Shown here piece by piece: positions 8,406 through 17,387 of a DNA stretch of 64,000 nt; positions within the stretch are counted from its first letter, which is position 1; each line of letters starts with the position of its first letter. Made by a program: the position numbers and the translations under genes. Under the pieces are notes generated by a model that saw nothing but the letters and a program-made list of their open reading frames with translations, was not told where the DNA came from and searched no databases. This DNA comes from JAFLCM01 sp964510955 (GTDB lineage Bacteria > Planctomycetota > Phycisphaerae > Phycisphaerales > UBA1924), in NCBI GenBank assembly GCA_964510955.1, contig CAZEDW010000010.1, positions 42,281 through 106,280 on the forward strand, written 5' to 3'.

Positions 8406-9781
8406 CCACCACAGGCGGACAACGCGTCGTCATCACCGGCATGGGGTGGGTTACACCCCTGGGCCATGACATCGACCGGACGTGGCAGCGCCTTCTCAAG
8501 GGCGACTCCGCCGTCGGGCCGGTGACGCGCTACCCCGCCGGCAGGTTCGCCACCAACTTCGCCGCGGAGGTGCGTGACTTCTCGCTGGGGCGCTTCCTCG
8601 CCGAGACAGCCCCGCACGCGGGGGCGCACCTGAACTCTCAGTTCGCCCTCGCCGCCGCGTCGGGCGCGTGGAAACAGGCGGGGCTGGGCGACATGAGCGC
8701 GCCGGGTGGAAAGAAGGCGGAAGCCTCCGGCGTGAAGCCGCGCCGCGCCGGCGTGTACCTCGGCTCGGGCGAGGGTGTGCCGGACTTCGAGGCTTTCGCC
8801 GCGGCGAACATCGGCTCGTGGGACGGCGCCTCGCGTACCACCAACGCGCCGAAGTGGAGCGCCATCGCCCACGAGAAGATGCGGGCACGAACCGAGCGCG
8901 AGCAGGAGCCGCACATGGCCATCGCGCACCTCGCCGGGGCGTTCGGTCTGCGTGGGCCCGCGTTCAACTGCATGACCGCCTGCGCCGCCAGCACCCAGGC
9001 CATCGGCGAGGCGTTCGAGCTGATCCGGCGCGGCGACGCCGACCTCATGCTCGCCGGCGGCACCCACACCATGATCCACCCGCTGGGCATGACCGGGTTC
9101 ATCCGCCTGACCGCGATGAGCCGGCGGTGCGACGACCCGGTGCACGCGTCGCGCCCTTTCGACGCCACCCGCGACGGCTTCGTCATGGGCGAGGGCGCCG
9201 CGGTGCTGGTGCTTGAGTCGCTGGAGCAGGCACGCCGGCGCGGCGCCCAGCCGCTCGCCGAGGTGGTGGGCTTCGGCTCCACCGCCGACGCCTACCGCAT
9301 CACCGACATCCAGCCCGACGGCGAGGGCGGGCGCAGCGCCATGGCCGCCAGCCTGGCGCAGGCCGGCATCGACCCGCGGGCGACCGACGACGCCGGGCGA
9401 CCGCTCGTGCACTACATCAGCGCCCACGGCACCGGCACGAAGGAAAACGACTCCATCGAGACCAAGGCGGTCAAGGCCGTCTTCGGCCCGCTCGCCCCCA
9501 AGGTGCCGTTCAGCTCCGTCAAGAGCATGATGGGGCACCTCATCCAGGCAGCCGGCGCGATGGAGCTGATCACCTGCGTGCAGGCGATCAAGACGGGATG
9601 GCTGCCGCCAACGGTCAATCTGGGCACACCCGACCCGGCGTGCGACCTGGACCACATCCCCAACGCGGCCCGCGACTGCCGGGCTGAATCCGGGGGGGGC
9701 GGCGTGGACGTGTGCATGAGCAACAGCTTCGGCTTCGGCGGTCAGAACGACACCATCACCGTCAAGAGGTTCAGGGCGTGA
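8402..9781 (+). CDS. Beta-ketoacyl-[ACP] synthase, FabF-like, complete active site
   Basis: 459 residues. It catalyses decarboxylative condensation of malonyl-ACP with an acyl thioester. All catalytic elements are present: Cys194 in TACAAST, HGTGTKENDSIE with the first His, and SSVKSMMGHLIQAAGAME with Lys and the second His. Compared with housekeeping FabF it has an extra segment around residues 90-180 (GGKKAEASGVKPRR, then an RTTNAPKWSAIAHEKMRARTEREQ stretch). Start ATG overlaps the stop of the GxxExxY gene. The next gene starts with a GTG inside this stop codon region (GTGA). The tight packing with a His-less ketosynthase argues for a dedicated acyl or polyketide chain rather than bulk fatty-acid synthesis, but no ACP gene is visible nearby. 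Confidence 0.93.
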   Translation: MTTTGGQRVVITGMGWVTPLGHDIDRTWQRLLKGDSAVGPVTRYPAGRFATNFAAEVRDFSLGRFLAETAPHAGAHLNSQFALAAASGAWKQAGLGDMSAPGGKKAEASGVKPRRAGVYLGSGEGVPDFEAFAAANIGSWDGASRTTNAPKWSAIAHEKMRARTEREQEPHMAIAHLAGAFGLRGPAFNCMTACAASTQAIGEAFELIRRGDADLMLAGGTHTMIHPLGMTGFIRLTAMSRRCDDPVHASRPFDATRDGFVMGEGAAVLVLESLEQARRRGAQPLAEVVGFGSTADAYRITDIQPDGEGGRSAMAASLAQAGIDPRATDDAGRPLVHYISAHGTGTKENDSIETKAVKAVFGPLAPKVPFSSVKSMMGHLIQAAGAMELITCVQAIKTGWLPPTVNLGTPDPACDLDHIPNAARDCRAESGGGGVDVCMSNSFGFGGQNDTITVKRFRA

Positions 9782-10425
9782 GCCGGTCGGCGGGAGCGTG
9801 GGCGCGCGTCCGCGTCCGGCTGACGCGCACGCTCATCGTCGTGATCGCGATGGTCAGCGTGCTGACGGCCGCCGGATGGATCGCCGCGCGAACGGCGCCG
9901 GGCTGGTACGCACCGCCTTTGATCGACGAACCGCTCCGCGAACTCGCCGAGGGCGTCGAGCGCAGGGTGTTGAGCGAGGTATCCGACGTGCACCCGTCGG
10001 GCCAGCCCTGGACGCTGACCGTGACCGACCGTGAGGCGTCCGCCTGGATGAACGTTCGCCTGGCCCTCTGGGCCGCCAACCAGCGCATCGATCTGCCCGA
10101 AGGTCTCGCCCGGTGGTGCGCCCGCTTTGAAGGCGGCTGGGCGCGGCTGGGCGCGGCGTGGAGCGGCGCCGAACGGGAGTGGGTCGTCTCGGCGATGATC
10201 GGCGACAGCCCGGCGGCGGGCCCGACCGCGCTGAAACTGGGGCTGCTGCCCGTGCCGCGGTGGGTCGCGGGCCGCTTCGGCACACCACCAGACGGGCGGG
10301 CGGTGCCGCGCTTCGGGCTGGGCGACGGGCGCCATGTCCGCGTGGAGCGGCTGGCGGCGAGCGAAGGGAGCCTGACGGTGACCCTTGTCACCGAGGCGGC
10401 GGCGCCGGCGTCGGTGCGGCGCTAA
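9778..10425 (+). CDS. Membrane-anchored protein of unknown function
   Basis: 215 residues, not recognised. It has an Arg-rich cytoplasmic start (RVRVRLTRT), one transmembrane or uncleaved signal segment (LIVVIAMVSVLTAAGWIAA), and an exported domain that is mostly mixed alpha/beta with LTVTDREASAWMNVRL. This stretch recalls proteins that bind lipids or hydrophobic ligands, but that is only an impression. The GTG start at 9778 overlaps the ketosynthase stop by four bases, so it is probably the last gene of that operon and may act in the same pathway at the membrane. It is convergent with the FG-GAP gene, with 31 bp between stops. Confidence 0.7.
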   Translation: MSRSAGAWARVRVRLTRTLIVVIAMVSVLTAAGWIAARTAPGWYAPPLIDEPLRELAEGVERRVLSEVSDVHPSGQPWTLTVTDREASAWMNVRLALWAANQRIDLPEGLARWCARFEGGWARLGAAWSGAEREWVVSAMIGDSPAAGPTALKLGLLPVPRWVAGRFGTPPDGRAVPRFGLGDGRHVRVERLAASEGSLTVTLVTEAAAPASVRR

Positions 10426-10456
10426 GCCTCGGCGCTGCGTGCGCCCCGCCGGCGCG

Positions 10457-11530
10457 TCAACGGCGCCGGCGAGTCAGCAATGGGGCGAGACCCGCGGCGC
10501 CGAACGCGATGACCGAGGGGGCCGGCACCGGGAGGAACGCGAGTTCGACGCCGCCGGCGATGCCGGTCTGGAAAGATGCGATCTCGCTGAGATCGGCGCC
10601 GCTGAACACTTTCACGAGTGAACCGGCGGTCCGCTGCACGGCCGGCAGTTCACCCACGATAATGTCGGCGACGCCATCGCCGCTCACGTCACCGGCCGCC
10701 ACGCTCACCCCGCCGAAGTAGTTGGGATCGAAGGCGAAGAAGCTGCGGATCATCTGCCCGTTGGTGCCGTCGAACACGCGGATGTTGCCGTTGGCTCCAG
10801 CGCCGGGGCCGGTGATGATGTCGGCGACGCCGTCGCCGTTAAGGTCGCCGGTGGCGACCCTCACGCCGCCGGTGAAAGCGGGCGGGTAGGCCAGGGCGCT
10901 TCCGCCCAGGGAGCCGTCGGCGGCGAACTCACCGATGAATGCGGGGCCGCCCGGCCCGGTGCCGATGACGACGCGGGGCGCGCCGCCGGGGCCCATGTTG
11001 CCGAAGGCGACGCTGTTGCCGCCGGTGAAGCCGGGGGGGCCGGTGAAGAAATCGCCCAGCGGCTGCTCGTTCACGGGGTTGATGACCCGGATGCGCGGGC
11101 CGGTCTGCGCCGGGCTGCCGGCGCCGTCGCCCGGGCCGACGATGACGTCGGCGCGTCCGTCCCCGTTCAGGTCGCCTGCGGCGACGAAGACACCGCCGTG
11201 GAAGTCGGTGTCATACGCGAAGAACGAGTGCAGCGGGGCGTGGTCACGCCCGCTGAAGACTTTGACGTGGGGCCCCCCGCCGGGACCTGCGCCGGTGATG
11301 ATGTCGGCGAGGCCGTCGCCGTTGACGTCGCCGGTGGCCACGCGGACACCGCCGCGGAACTCGGCTCCATACGCTTGAAAGAACCCCAACTGGTTGCCGC
11401 GGGCGTCGTAGTTGAAGACCGAGCCGTCGCCGTCGCGGGCGGCGGAGACAAGGATGTCGGCGCGAGCGGTTCCGGCGAGGGCGCCCAAAGCGCAGGCGGA
11501 TACTCCAACGACGATGATGAGGCTCTTCAT
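10457..11530 (-). CDS. Secreted FG-GAP/VCBS repeat protein with PEP-CTERM-like tail
   Basis: 357 residues. A signal peptide (MKSLIIVVGVSACALGALAG..TARA) is followed by repeated blades of the form RVATGDVNGDGLADIITGAG, with Asp-rich calcium-type loops, as in integrin-like FG-GAP propellers. At least six such units can be counted. The C-terminus is PAP, a short hydrophobic helix and RRRR, as in PEP-CTERM-type sorting signals. The ATG at 11530 is preceded by AGGAGAG at a 7-base spacing, so the longer open frame upstream is not used. Likely a cell-surface or extracellular protein; the ligand is unknown. Confidence 0.85.
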   Translation of the reverse strand: MKSLIIVVGVSACALGALAGTARADILVSAARDGDGSVFNYDARGNQLGFFQAYGAEFRGGVRVATGDVNGDGLADIITGAGPGGGPHVKVFSGRDHAPLHSFFAYDTDFHGGVFVAAGDLNGDGRADVIVGPGDGAGSPAQTGPRIRVINPVNEQPLGDFFTGPPGFTGGNSVAFGNMGPGGAPRVVIGTGPGGPAFIGEFAADGSLGGSALAYPPAFTGGVRVATGDLNGDGVADIITGPGAGANGNIRVFDGTNGQMIRSFFAFDPNYFGGVSVAAGDVSGDGVADIIVGELPAVQRTAGSLVKVFSGADLSEIASFQTGIAGGVELAFLPVPAPSVIAFGAAGLAPLLTRRRR

Positions 11531-11864
11531 CTGTGACTCTCCTGTGCGGGAACGAGCTGGCAGGGCCCGCGGGGACGGCTCGCCGAAGTCAGTATGACTG
11601 GAGAGCGGGGCGGAATCCAGAAGCAAGTGAGGATTTCGGGCCGGAATTCGTGCGATGTTCGGCTTGCGAGCGGGGGAGACTGAGGGCAGGGCAATGACGG
11701 GGCGTCCCGCCCTGAATGGGGGCGCTGGGCGATGCGATGGGGCAGGGGCAGCGTGCGCAGGCCGATCTCCCACGGCCCCCGGGGACACGCGACGCCCCGA
11801 CGTGAGCATGCATGCACTCCGCTCGCCGGGCGGCCTAAGCTGGTCGTCCAACGGAGGAGCACTC
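11531..11864. other. Divergent intergenic region
   Basis: 334 bp between two divergent secreted-protein genes. It must hold the promoters of both. Strong ribosome sites are visible at each edge (AGGAGAG for the minus gene, GGAGGAG for the plus gene). No convincing -35/-10 pair, repeat or RNA structure was recognised between them. Confidence 0.6.
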
Positions 11865-12659
11865 ATGCACATCGGTCGATTTGTTCTGGCGTTTCTGGCT
11901 CTGTCGGCGGGCTGCCCGGCGCTCGGGGCCGATTCACCCGGGTTCTTCTACACCCAGGGCAGCGGCGCCTATCAGGGCGGGCCCGGGCCCGGCGGCGGCG
12001 GCGCTGGGGGCTATACCTTCGGCTGGCAGTTCACCCCCGCGACCAACATCACCGTTAACGCCCTGGGCGTGGCCGACACCTTCGCCCCGGGGTTCATCTT
12101 CAGCCACTCACTGTTCCTCTGGGACATTTCCGGCAACCTGCTCCGCACGGCGGTGGCGCCCGCCGGGCCCGACCCCGGCGGGACACTCGGAGCCAACGAC
12201 TACCGGTACTACGCCGTCACCCCGGTCCAACTGACCGCGGGGCAGTCGTATGTCATCGCGGTGGGTTTCCCCGCGACGGCGGGCCAGCTCGACCCGACGG
12301 ATTTGTACTACGGCGTGTACGCCGCGGCGAGTTATGGGTTTGACCCCCGCATTACGTGGGTAGGCGGGCGCGTCTCCGGGGCGCTCAACGCGTTCCCGAC
12401 CGAGTTCAGGGGCACGGGCAGCGCGGGCCTGTCGACGATGGGAGCGTGCAACTTCCTGATCGCGCCCACGCCGCCGCCGTGCCCAGCAGACCTCAACGGC
12501 GACCGCGTGATCAACACCGGCGACCTCACCATCTTGCTGGCGCAGTTCGGCCAGACCGCCTCGCCGCCCGGCAGCGGCGCGGACATCAATGGCGATGGAG
12601 CCGTGAACACGGCGGACCTCACGCTTCTGCTGGCGGCGTTTGGGCAGAGTTGCCCGTGA
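11865..12659 (+). CDS. Secreted DUF4082-like protein with C-terminal dockerin-like module
   Basis: 264 residues. The signal peptide is RFVLAFLALSAGCPALGA. A Gly/Pro-rich linker precedes a beta-sandwich reading FGWQFTPATNITVNALGVAD, then HSLFLWDISGNLL and LTAGQSYVIAVGF, a pattern like the DUF4082/jelly-roll domains of planctomycete secreted proteins. The C-terminal ~65 residues carry two dockerin-type repeats (CPADLNGDRVINTGDLTILL and GADINGDGAVNTADLTLLL), ending FGQSCP. The start is fixed by GGAGGAG eight bases upstream of ATG 11865. Role unknown. Confidence 0.82.
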   Translation: MHIGRFVLAFLALSAGCPALGADSPGFFYTQGSGAYQGGPGPGGGGAGGYTFGWQFTPATNITVNALGVADTFAPGFIFSHSLFLWDISGNLLRTAVAPAGPDPGGTLGANDYRYYAVTPVQLTAGQSYVIAVGFPATAGQLDPTDLYYGVYAAASYGFDPRITWVGGRVSGALNAFPTEFRGTGSAGLSTMGACNFLIAPTPPPCPADLNGDRVINTGDLTILLAQFGQTASPPGSGADINGDGAVNTADLTLLLAAFGQSCP

Positions 12660-12780
12660 GGGGGACTGCGAGAGGTTGACGGGACGAGGCGCCGTCCGGG
12701 CGGTGTCATCATTCCATGAGTTCGTCCGTGACACCCAGGTCTCCGATGGGGGGCACGCATGTTCGTACTATCCTGGTGCC

Positions 12781-13422
12781 ATGTTCAGCCGGGTGCTGTG
12801 TGATGAAGGGCTGAAGCTGGAACCCTGGAAGCTGTGGGGGCCGGCTCTCGGTGATTTGTGGAAGCACCACTGGGCCTTGCTGATTGGCATGCTGCTGGTG
12901 CTCCTGGTGGCGGCGGGGATAGCGCAGGGCGAGACGAGCAAACGCAAGAAACGAGCCCGGCGGATTCGGGCCCAAGTTGCTTTTGCGGCGGCGGGGCGAG
13001 AGGAGCCGAGCGGTCGGGCCGCTCCAGGGGACTACGAGGCGGCGGTGGGACTGTTGACTCCCGCCGAGGCGGCGTTCCTGCCGGTGCTCAGAGCGGCGGT
13101 CCGAGCCGATCACCCCGATGGGCCGCGCGTCCTGGCGAAGGTGCGGCTGGCGGACATCGCGTCGCCGCCGAAAGATTCACCGACGTGGCTCGCGGACTTC
13201 AACAGGGTGGCATCGAAACACGTGGACTTTGTGATCTGCGCGGGGGATCGGATGCTGCCGATGCGGGTGGTCGAGTTGGACGACTCGTCGCACGAGCGGG
13301 CGGACCGGCGGGGGCGCGACGAGCTCGTGGACCTGGTTCTGAAGCGGGCGGGGATCCCGATCACGCATGTCCGGTGGCAGCGGAGCTACCGGGTGGAGGA
13401 AGTCCGGGGGATGCTGGTGTGA
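12781..13422 (+). CDS. DUF2726-domain membrane protein
   Basis: 213 residues. One transmembrane helix (HHWALLIGMLLVLLVAAGIA) is followed by a basic stretch (KRKKRARRIR) and a DUF2726 domain. That domain has LLTPAEAAFLPVLRAAV, VLAKVRLADIA, then KHVDFVICAGDRMLPMRVVE and LDDSSHERADRRGRDELVD. The Asp-x(n)-Val-Glu-Leu-Asp and DSSH arrangement resembles a restriction-endonuclease-like fold, which is how DUF2726 is commonly viewed, but activity is untested. The 3' end of this gene is duplicated in decayed form about 1.8 kb downstream. Confidence 0.85.
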   Translation: MFSRVLCDEGLKLEPWKLWGPALGDLWKHHWALLIGMLLVLLVAAGIAQGETSKRKKRARRIRAQVAFAAAGREEPSGRAAPGDYEAAVGLLTPAEAAFLPVLRAAVRADHPDGPRVLAKVRLADIASPPKDSPTWLADFNRVASKHVDFVICAGDRMLPMRVVELDDSSHERADRRGRDELVDLVLKRAGIPITHVRWQRSYRVEEVRGMLV

Positions 13423-13427
13423 GTGTG

Positions 13428-13498
13428 CCACTGACCCGTCTTCGGGTCAGTGGAGTAGTGCCGCGGGTGGGACCACTGACCCGAAAACGGGTCAGTGG
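13428..13498. repeat. Pair of 26-bp perfect hairpins (CCACTGACCCG arms)
   Basis: Two hairpins with identical 11-bp arms, CCACTGACCCG and CGGGTCAGTGG, sit at 13428-13453 (loop TCTT) and 13473-13498 (loop AAAA), just after the DUF2726 stop. A matching pair recurs at 15239-15308. The first could also terminate transcription, although no T-run follows. Confidence 0.9.
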
Positions 13499-13527
13499 CA
13501 CGCGATGACGAGTTGGCGCCACCCGCC

Positions 13528-13983
13528 TCAGTTGCCTGGCTCGTCCGGCCGGATCAACTCGACGCTGGGCGGACGGCACTCAAAGTACATTTCGATTTGT
13601 CCGAGCTCTTTGCCGATCGACTTGACGACTTCGCGGAGCGCGTCCACCTGATCGGGGCGCACGGCGACGACGACCGCCTTGCTCTGCTCCACCTGGCCGT
13701 GCCAGGAGCCGGTGCGGGTGCCGAGGTCCGTCCAGCCGCCGAAGCGGCGGTCGAGCTCTTGGAGGTAGCCGTCGATCAGCGCGTGAGGGACGGGGGCGCC
13801 TTTGTTGTAGGCGAGTGGGATGAGGAACTCGCAGGGGCAGAGGAGGGGCTGGTGGGTTGCGTGTGCGGCGCGCGGGGGAGGGGGTTCGGGGGCGCGGGGA
13901 GGGTGGGTCTGGCACCCGGCGAGGGCGAGGGCCGTGGTGATGGAGAGGATGGCGCAGAGGCCACGGCGGCGTGTCGGCAGCAT
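13528..13983 (-). CDS. Putative lipoprotein of unknown function
   Basis: 151 residues. The N-terminus has RRR, a hydrophobic core and the lipobox LALAGC with Cys24, followed by a Pro-rich linker (PPRAPEPPPPR). The exported domain (FLIPLAYNKGAPVPHALIDG, RTGSWHGQVEQSKAVVVAVR, VDALREVVKSIGKELGQIEM) is compact alpha/beta; no family was recognised. The ATG at 13983 was chosen because it puts the lipobox at a normal distance; the frame stays open upstream but there it only crosses the REP-like repeats. Confidence 0.72.
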   Translation of the reverse strand: MLPTRRRGLCAILSITTALALAGCQTHPPRAPEPPPPRAAHATHQPLLCPCEFLIPLAYNKGAPVPHALIDGYLQELDRRFGGWTDLGTRTGSWHGQVEQSKAVVVAVRPDQVDALREVVKSIGKELGQIEMYFECRPPSVELIRPDEPGN

Positions 13984-14077
13984 CGTGGGGATAGGTATAG
14001 CGAGTCGCGGCGGGGTGAGCGAGGCGGGGCGGGCGCGATGGGGCGTGGGCACGAGCAGGCGGAGCGGTCTTGGCATT

Positions 14078-14160
14078 GGCCCGAAGGGCCATCCGATCCG
14101 AGCCCGGGGCGGAAGCCCCGGGAAGTGAGCATCATGGGCCGAGCCGCGAAGCGGCGGCAC
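14078..14160 (+). repeat. REP-like element A
   Basis: Composite palindrome made of three hairpins in order: GGCC-CGAA-GGCC, CCCGGGGC-GGAA-GCCCCGGG and GCCGC-GAA-GCGGC. A near copy (A') lies at 14855-14938 on the other side of the transposase gene. Confidence 0.85.
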
Positions 14161-14221
14161 GCCGCTTGGCGCTAACGACATGGACATGAGACGCGGGCAC
14201 ATGACCGGCGCGAGATCGTGT

Positions 14222-14307
14222 GTCGCACCTTCGGTGTTCTTCGATGCTCGGAAGCATTCCTGTGGCTTCCGCCCCAGGCTCGGTTCGGGGCGCCGCTTCG
14301 CGGCTTC
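14222..14307 (+). repeat. REP-like element B
   Basis: About 86 bp containing GGCTTCCGCCCCAGGCTCG and CGCCGCTTCGCGGC. It is related to element A but in inverted orientation and with a diverged hairpin. A close copy (B') is at 15001-15085. Together with A it forms the A-B block upstream of the RAYT stop. Confidence 0.85.
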
Positions 14308-14345
14308 AGGATGGGGCGCGCGAGGAGCAGGGAGACGTTGCTGGA

Positions 14346-14795
14346 TCACGCGAACACATACCGCTCGTCATGAGCGACACCGTGCTTGTCGAGCAGCGCG
14401 ATGAACTCGACGCGGAAGTCGCGGGTTGCGTGGTGATCTGGCTGGGAGTGGATGTACGCCGTGACCGCGTCGGCATTCGAGCGGCTAACGGAGAAGGCGC
14501 CGTAACCGGACTGCCACGCGAAGGTGGCGGCGCCGACATCCTCGTGTATCCATTTGGAGGAGTTGGCCTTGAGGTCGCGGACGATGTCGGCAAGGGCGAT
14601 CGTGGGGTGGAGCGCGATGAGCAGGTGGACATGGTCCTCGACGCCGCCGACGGCGATCGCGGTGCAGTCGCGGTTGCGCGCGATGCCGCCAAGGTAGGCG
14701 TGCAGGCGCGGGGCGACGGCGCCCGTGATGAAGGGTTGGCGGTCTTTGGTTGAGAAGACGATGTGCACCAGGTGGCGACAGAGCCTGCTTCCCAT
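14346..14795 (-). CDS. IS200/IS605-like Y1 transposase, REP-associated type (RAYT)
   Basis: 149 residues. HUH-superfamily single-strand transposase. The metal/HUH motif is HVHLL (His55, His57) and the likely catalytic tyrosine is Tyr98 in QSGYGAFSVS. The N-terminus, LVHIVFSTKDRQPFI, and the KANSSKWIHED segment are typical. It is flanked on both sides by palindromic REP-like elements, the arrangement expected for REP-associated tyrosine transposases, which cleave such hairpins. No tnpB/iscB partner is present. The ATG at 14795 gives the normal family N-terminus; a longer open frame upstream is repeat sequence. Confidence 0.9.
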   Translation of the reverse strand: MGSRLCRHLVHIVFSTKDRQPFITGAVAPRLHAYLGGIARNRDCTAIAVGGVEDHVHLLIALHPTIALADIVRDLKANSSKWIHEDVGAATFAWQSGYGAFSVSRSNADAVTAYIHSQPDHHATRDFRVEFIALLDKHGVAHDERYVFA

Positions 14796-14854
14796 ATGGG
14801 GAGTATGGGTGAGAGGTGGCGCGTGAGCAAGCGAGCGAAGGGAGCGGATAGAGA

Positions 14855-14938
14855 GGCCCGAAGGGCCGCCCGATCCGAGCCCGGGGCGGAAGCCCCGGGG
14901 CATGAGCATCACGGTGCGAGCCGCGAAGCGGCGGTACA
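14855..14938 (+). repeat. REP-like element A'
   Basis: Near-identical direct copy of element A, with the same three stacked hairpins (GGCCCGAAGGGCC, GCCCGGGGCGGAAGCCCCGG and GCCGCGAAGCGGC), located just upstream of the transposase start. Confidence 0.85.
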
Positions 14939-15000
14939 CCGGCTGGCGCGGGGCGTGTGGGCGTAAAGCGCGAGCGTGTGTCCGGTGTTTCGCGACCGTG

Positions 15001-15085
15001 TGCCGCACCTTCGGTGCTCTTGATGATGCGGCGTTTTCCTGGGGCTTCCGCCCCAGGCTCGGGTCGGGCGCCGCTTCGCGGCTGG
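15001..15085 (+). repeat. REP-like element B'
   Basis: Direct copy of element B containing GCACCTTCGGTG, GGGGCTTCCGCCCCAGGCTC and CGCCGCTTCGCGGC. A-B and A'-B' keep the same order and similar spacing on either side of the transposase. Confidence 0.85.
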
Positions 15086-15118
15086 GAGCGCGGCGAGGCG
15101 CTCGCGAGGGGGTGTGTG

Positions 15119-15231
15119 CGCGTGCGGGATGAGCTGCTGGACACGGTTTTGAAGCGGGCGGGGATCCCGGTTACGCACGTTGATTAGCAGGTGAGCTGCC
15201 AAGTGGACGAGGCGCGGGGGATGATGGGTTG
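15119..15231 (+). pseudogene. Decayed 3' fragment of a DUF2726 gene
   Basis: The stretch translates as RDELLDTVLKRAGIPVTHVD followed by an in-frame TAG and then QVSCQVDEARGMMG-stop. This parallels the last ~36 codons of the intact DUF2726 gene (RDELVDLVLKRAGIPITHVR ... VEEVRGMLV). No N-terminal part is present. The same pair of CCACTGACCCG hairpins follows it, so gene end and hairpins were duplicated together. Confidence 0.85.
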
Positions 15232-15238
15232 AGGCGTG

Positions 15239-15308
15239 CCACTGACCCGTCCTCGGGTCCGTGTCGAAGCTCGCGGGCAGGACCACTGACCCGAAGACGG
15301 GTCAGTGG
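15239..15308. repeat. Second pair of CCACTGACCCG hairpins
   Basis: A degenerate hairpin at 15239-15264 (right arm mutated to CGGGTCCGTGT) and a perfect one at 15283-15308 (loop AAGA). Spacing and flanks (GGCACGAGATGACGAG) match the first pair at 13428-13498, marking the boundary of a segmental duplication. A half-arm, AGTCAGTGCCAC, follows at about 15321. Confidence 0.88.
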
Positions 15309-15359
15309 CACGAGATGACGAGTCAGTGCCACCCGCCGCCGTGCTAACGAGACGATTGC

Positions 15360-17285
<1,926 letters not shown>

Positions 17286-17387
17286 GGTTGAGTTCCCGAG
17301 CGGGGCGCGGCGCGTTGCCCTTTCAGCCGATCCCAGATTCTGCCGCGGATTGTAGGAATTGACGACCCGATCTTGCCAACGGGGGTT

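Noticed and set aside
13984..14345. Extension of the lipoprotein or the transposase across the repeats
   Set aside because: The longer frames only translate the palindromic repeats; lipobox and transposase N-terminus define later starts.
17286..17387. Possible extra small gene between the mutase and the GT39 gene
   Set aside because: No open frame of useful length with a start and ribosome site was found.
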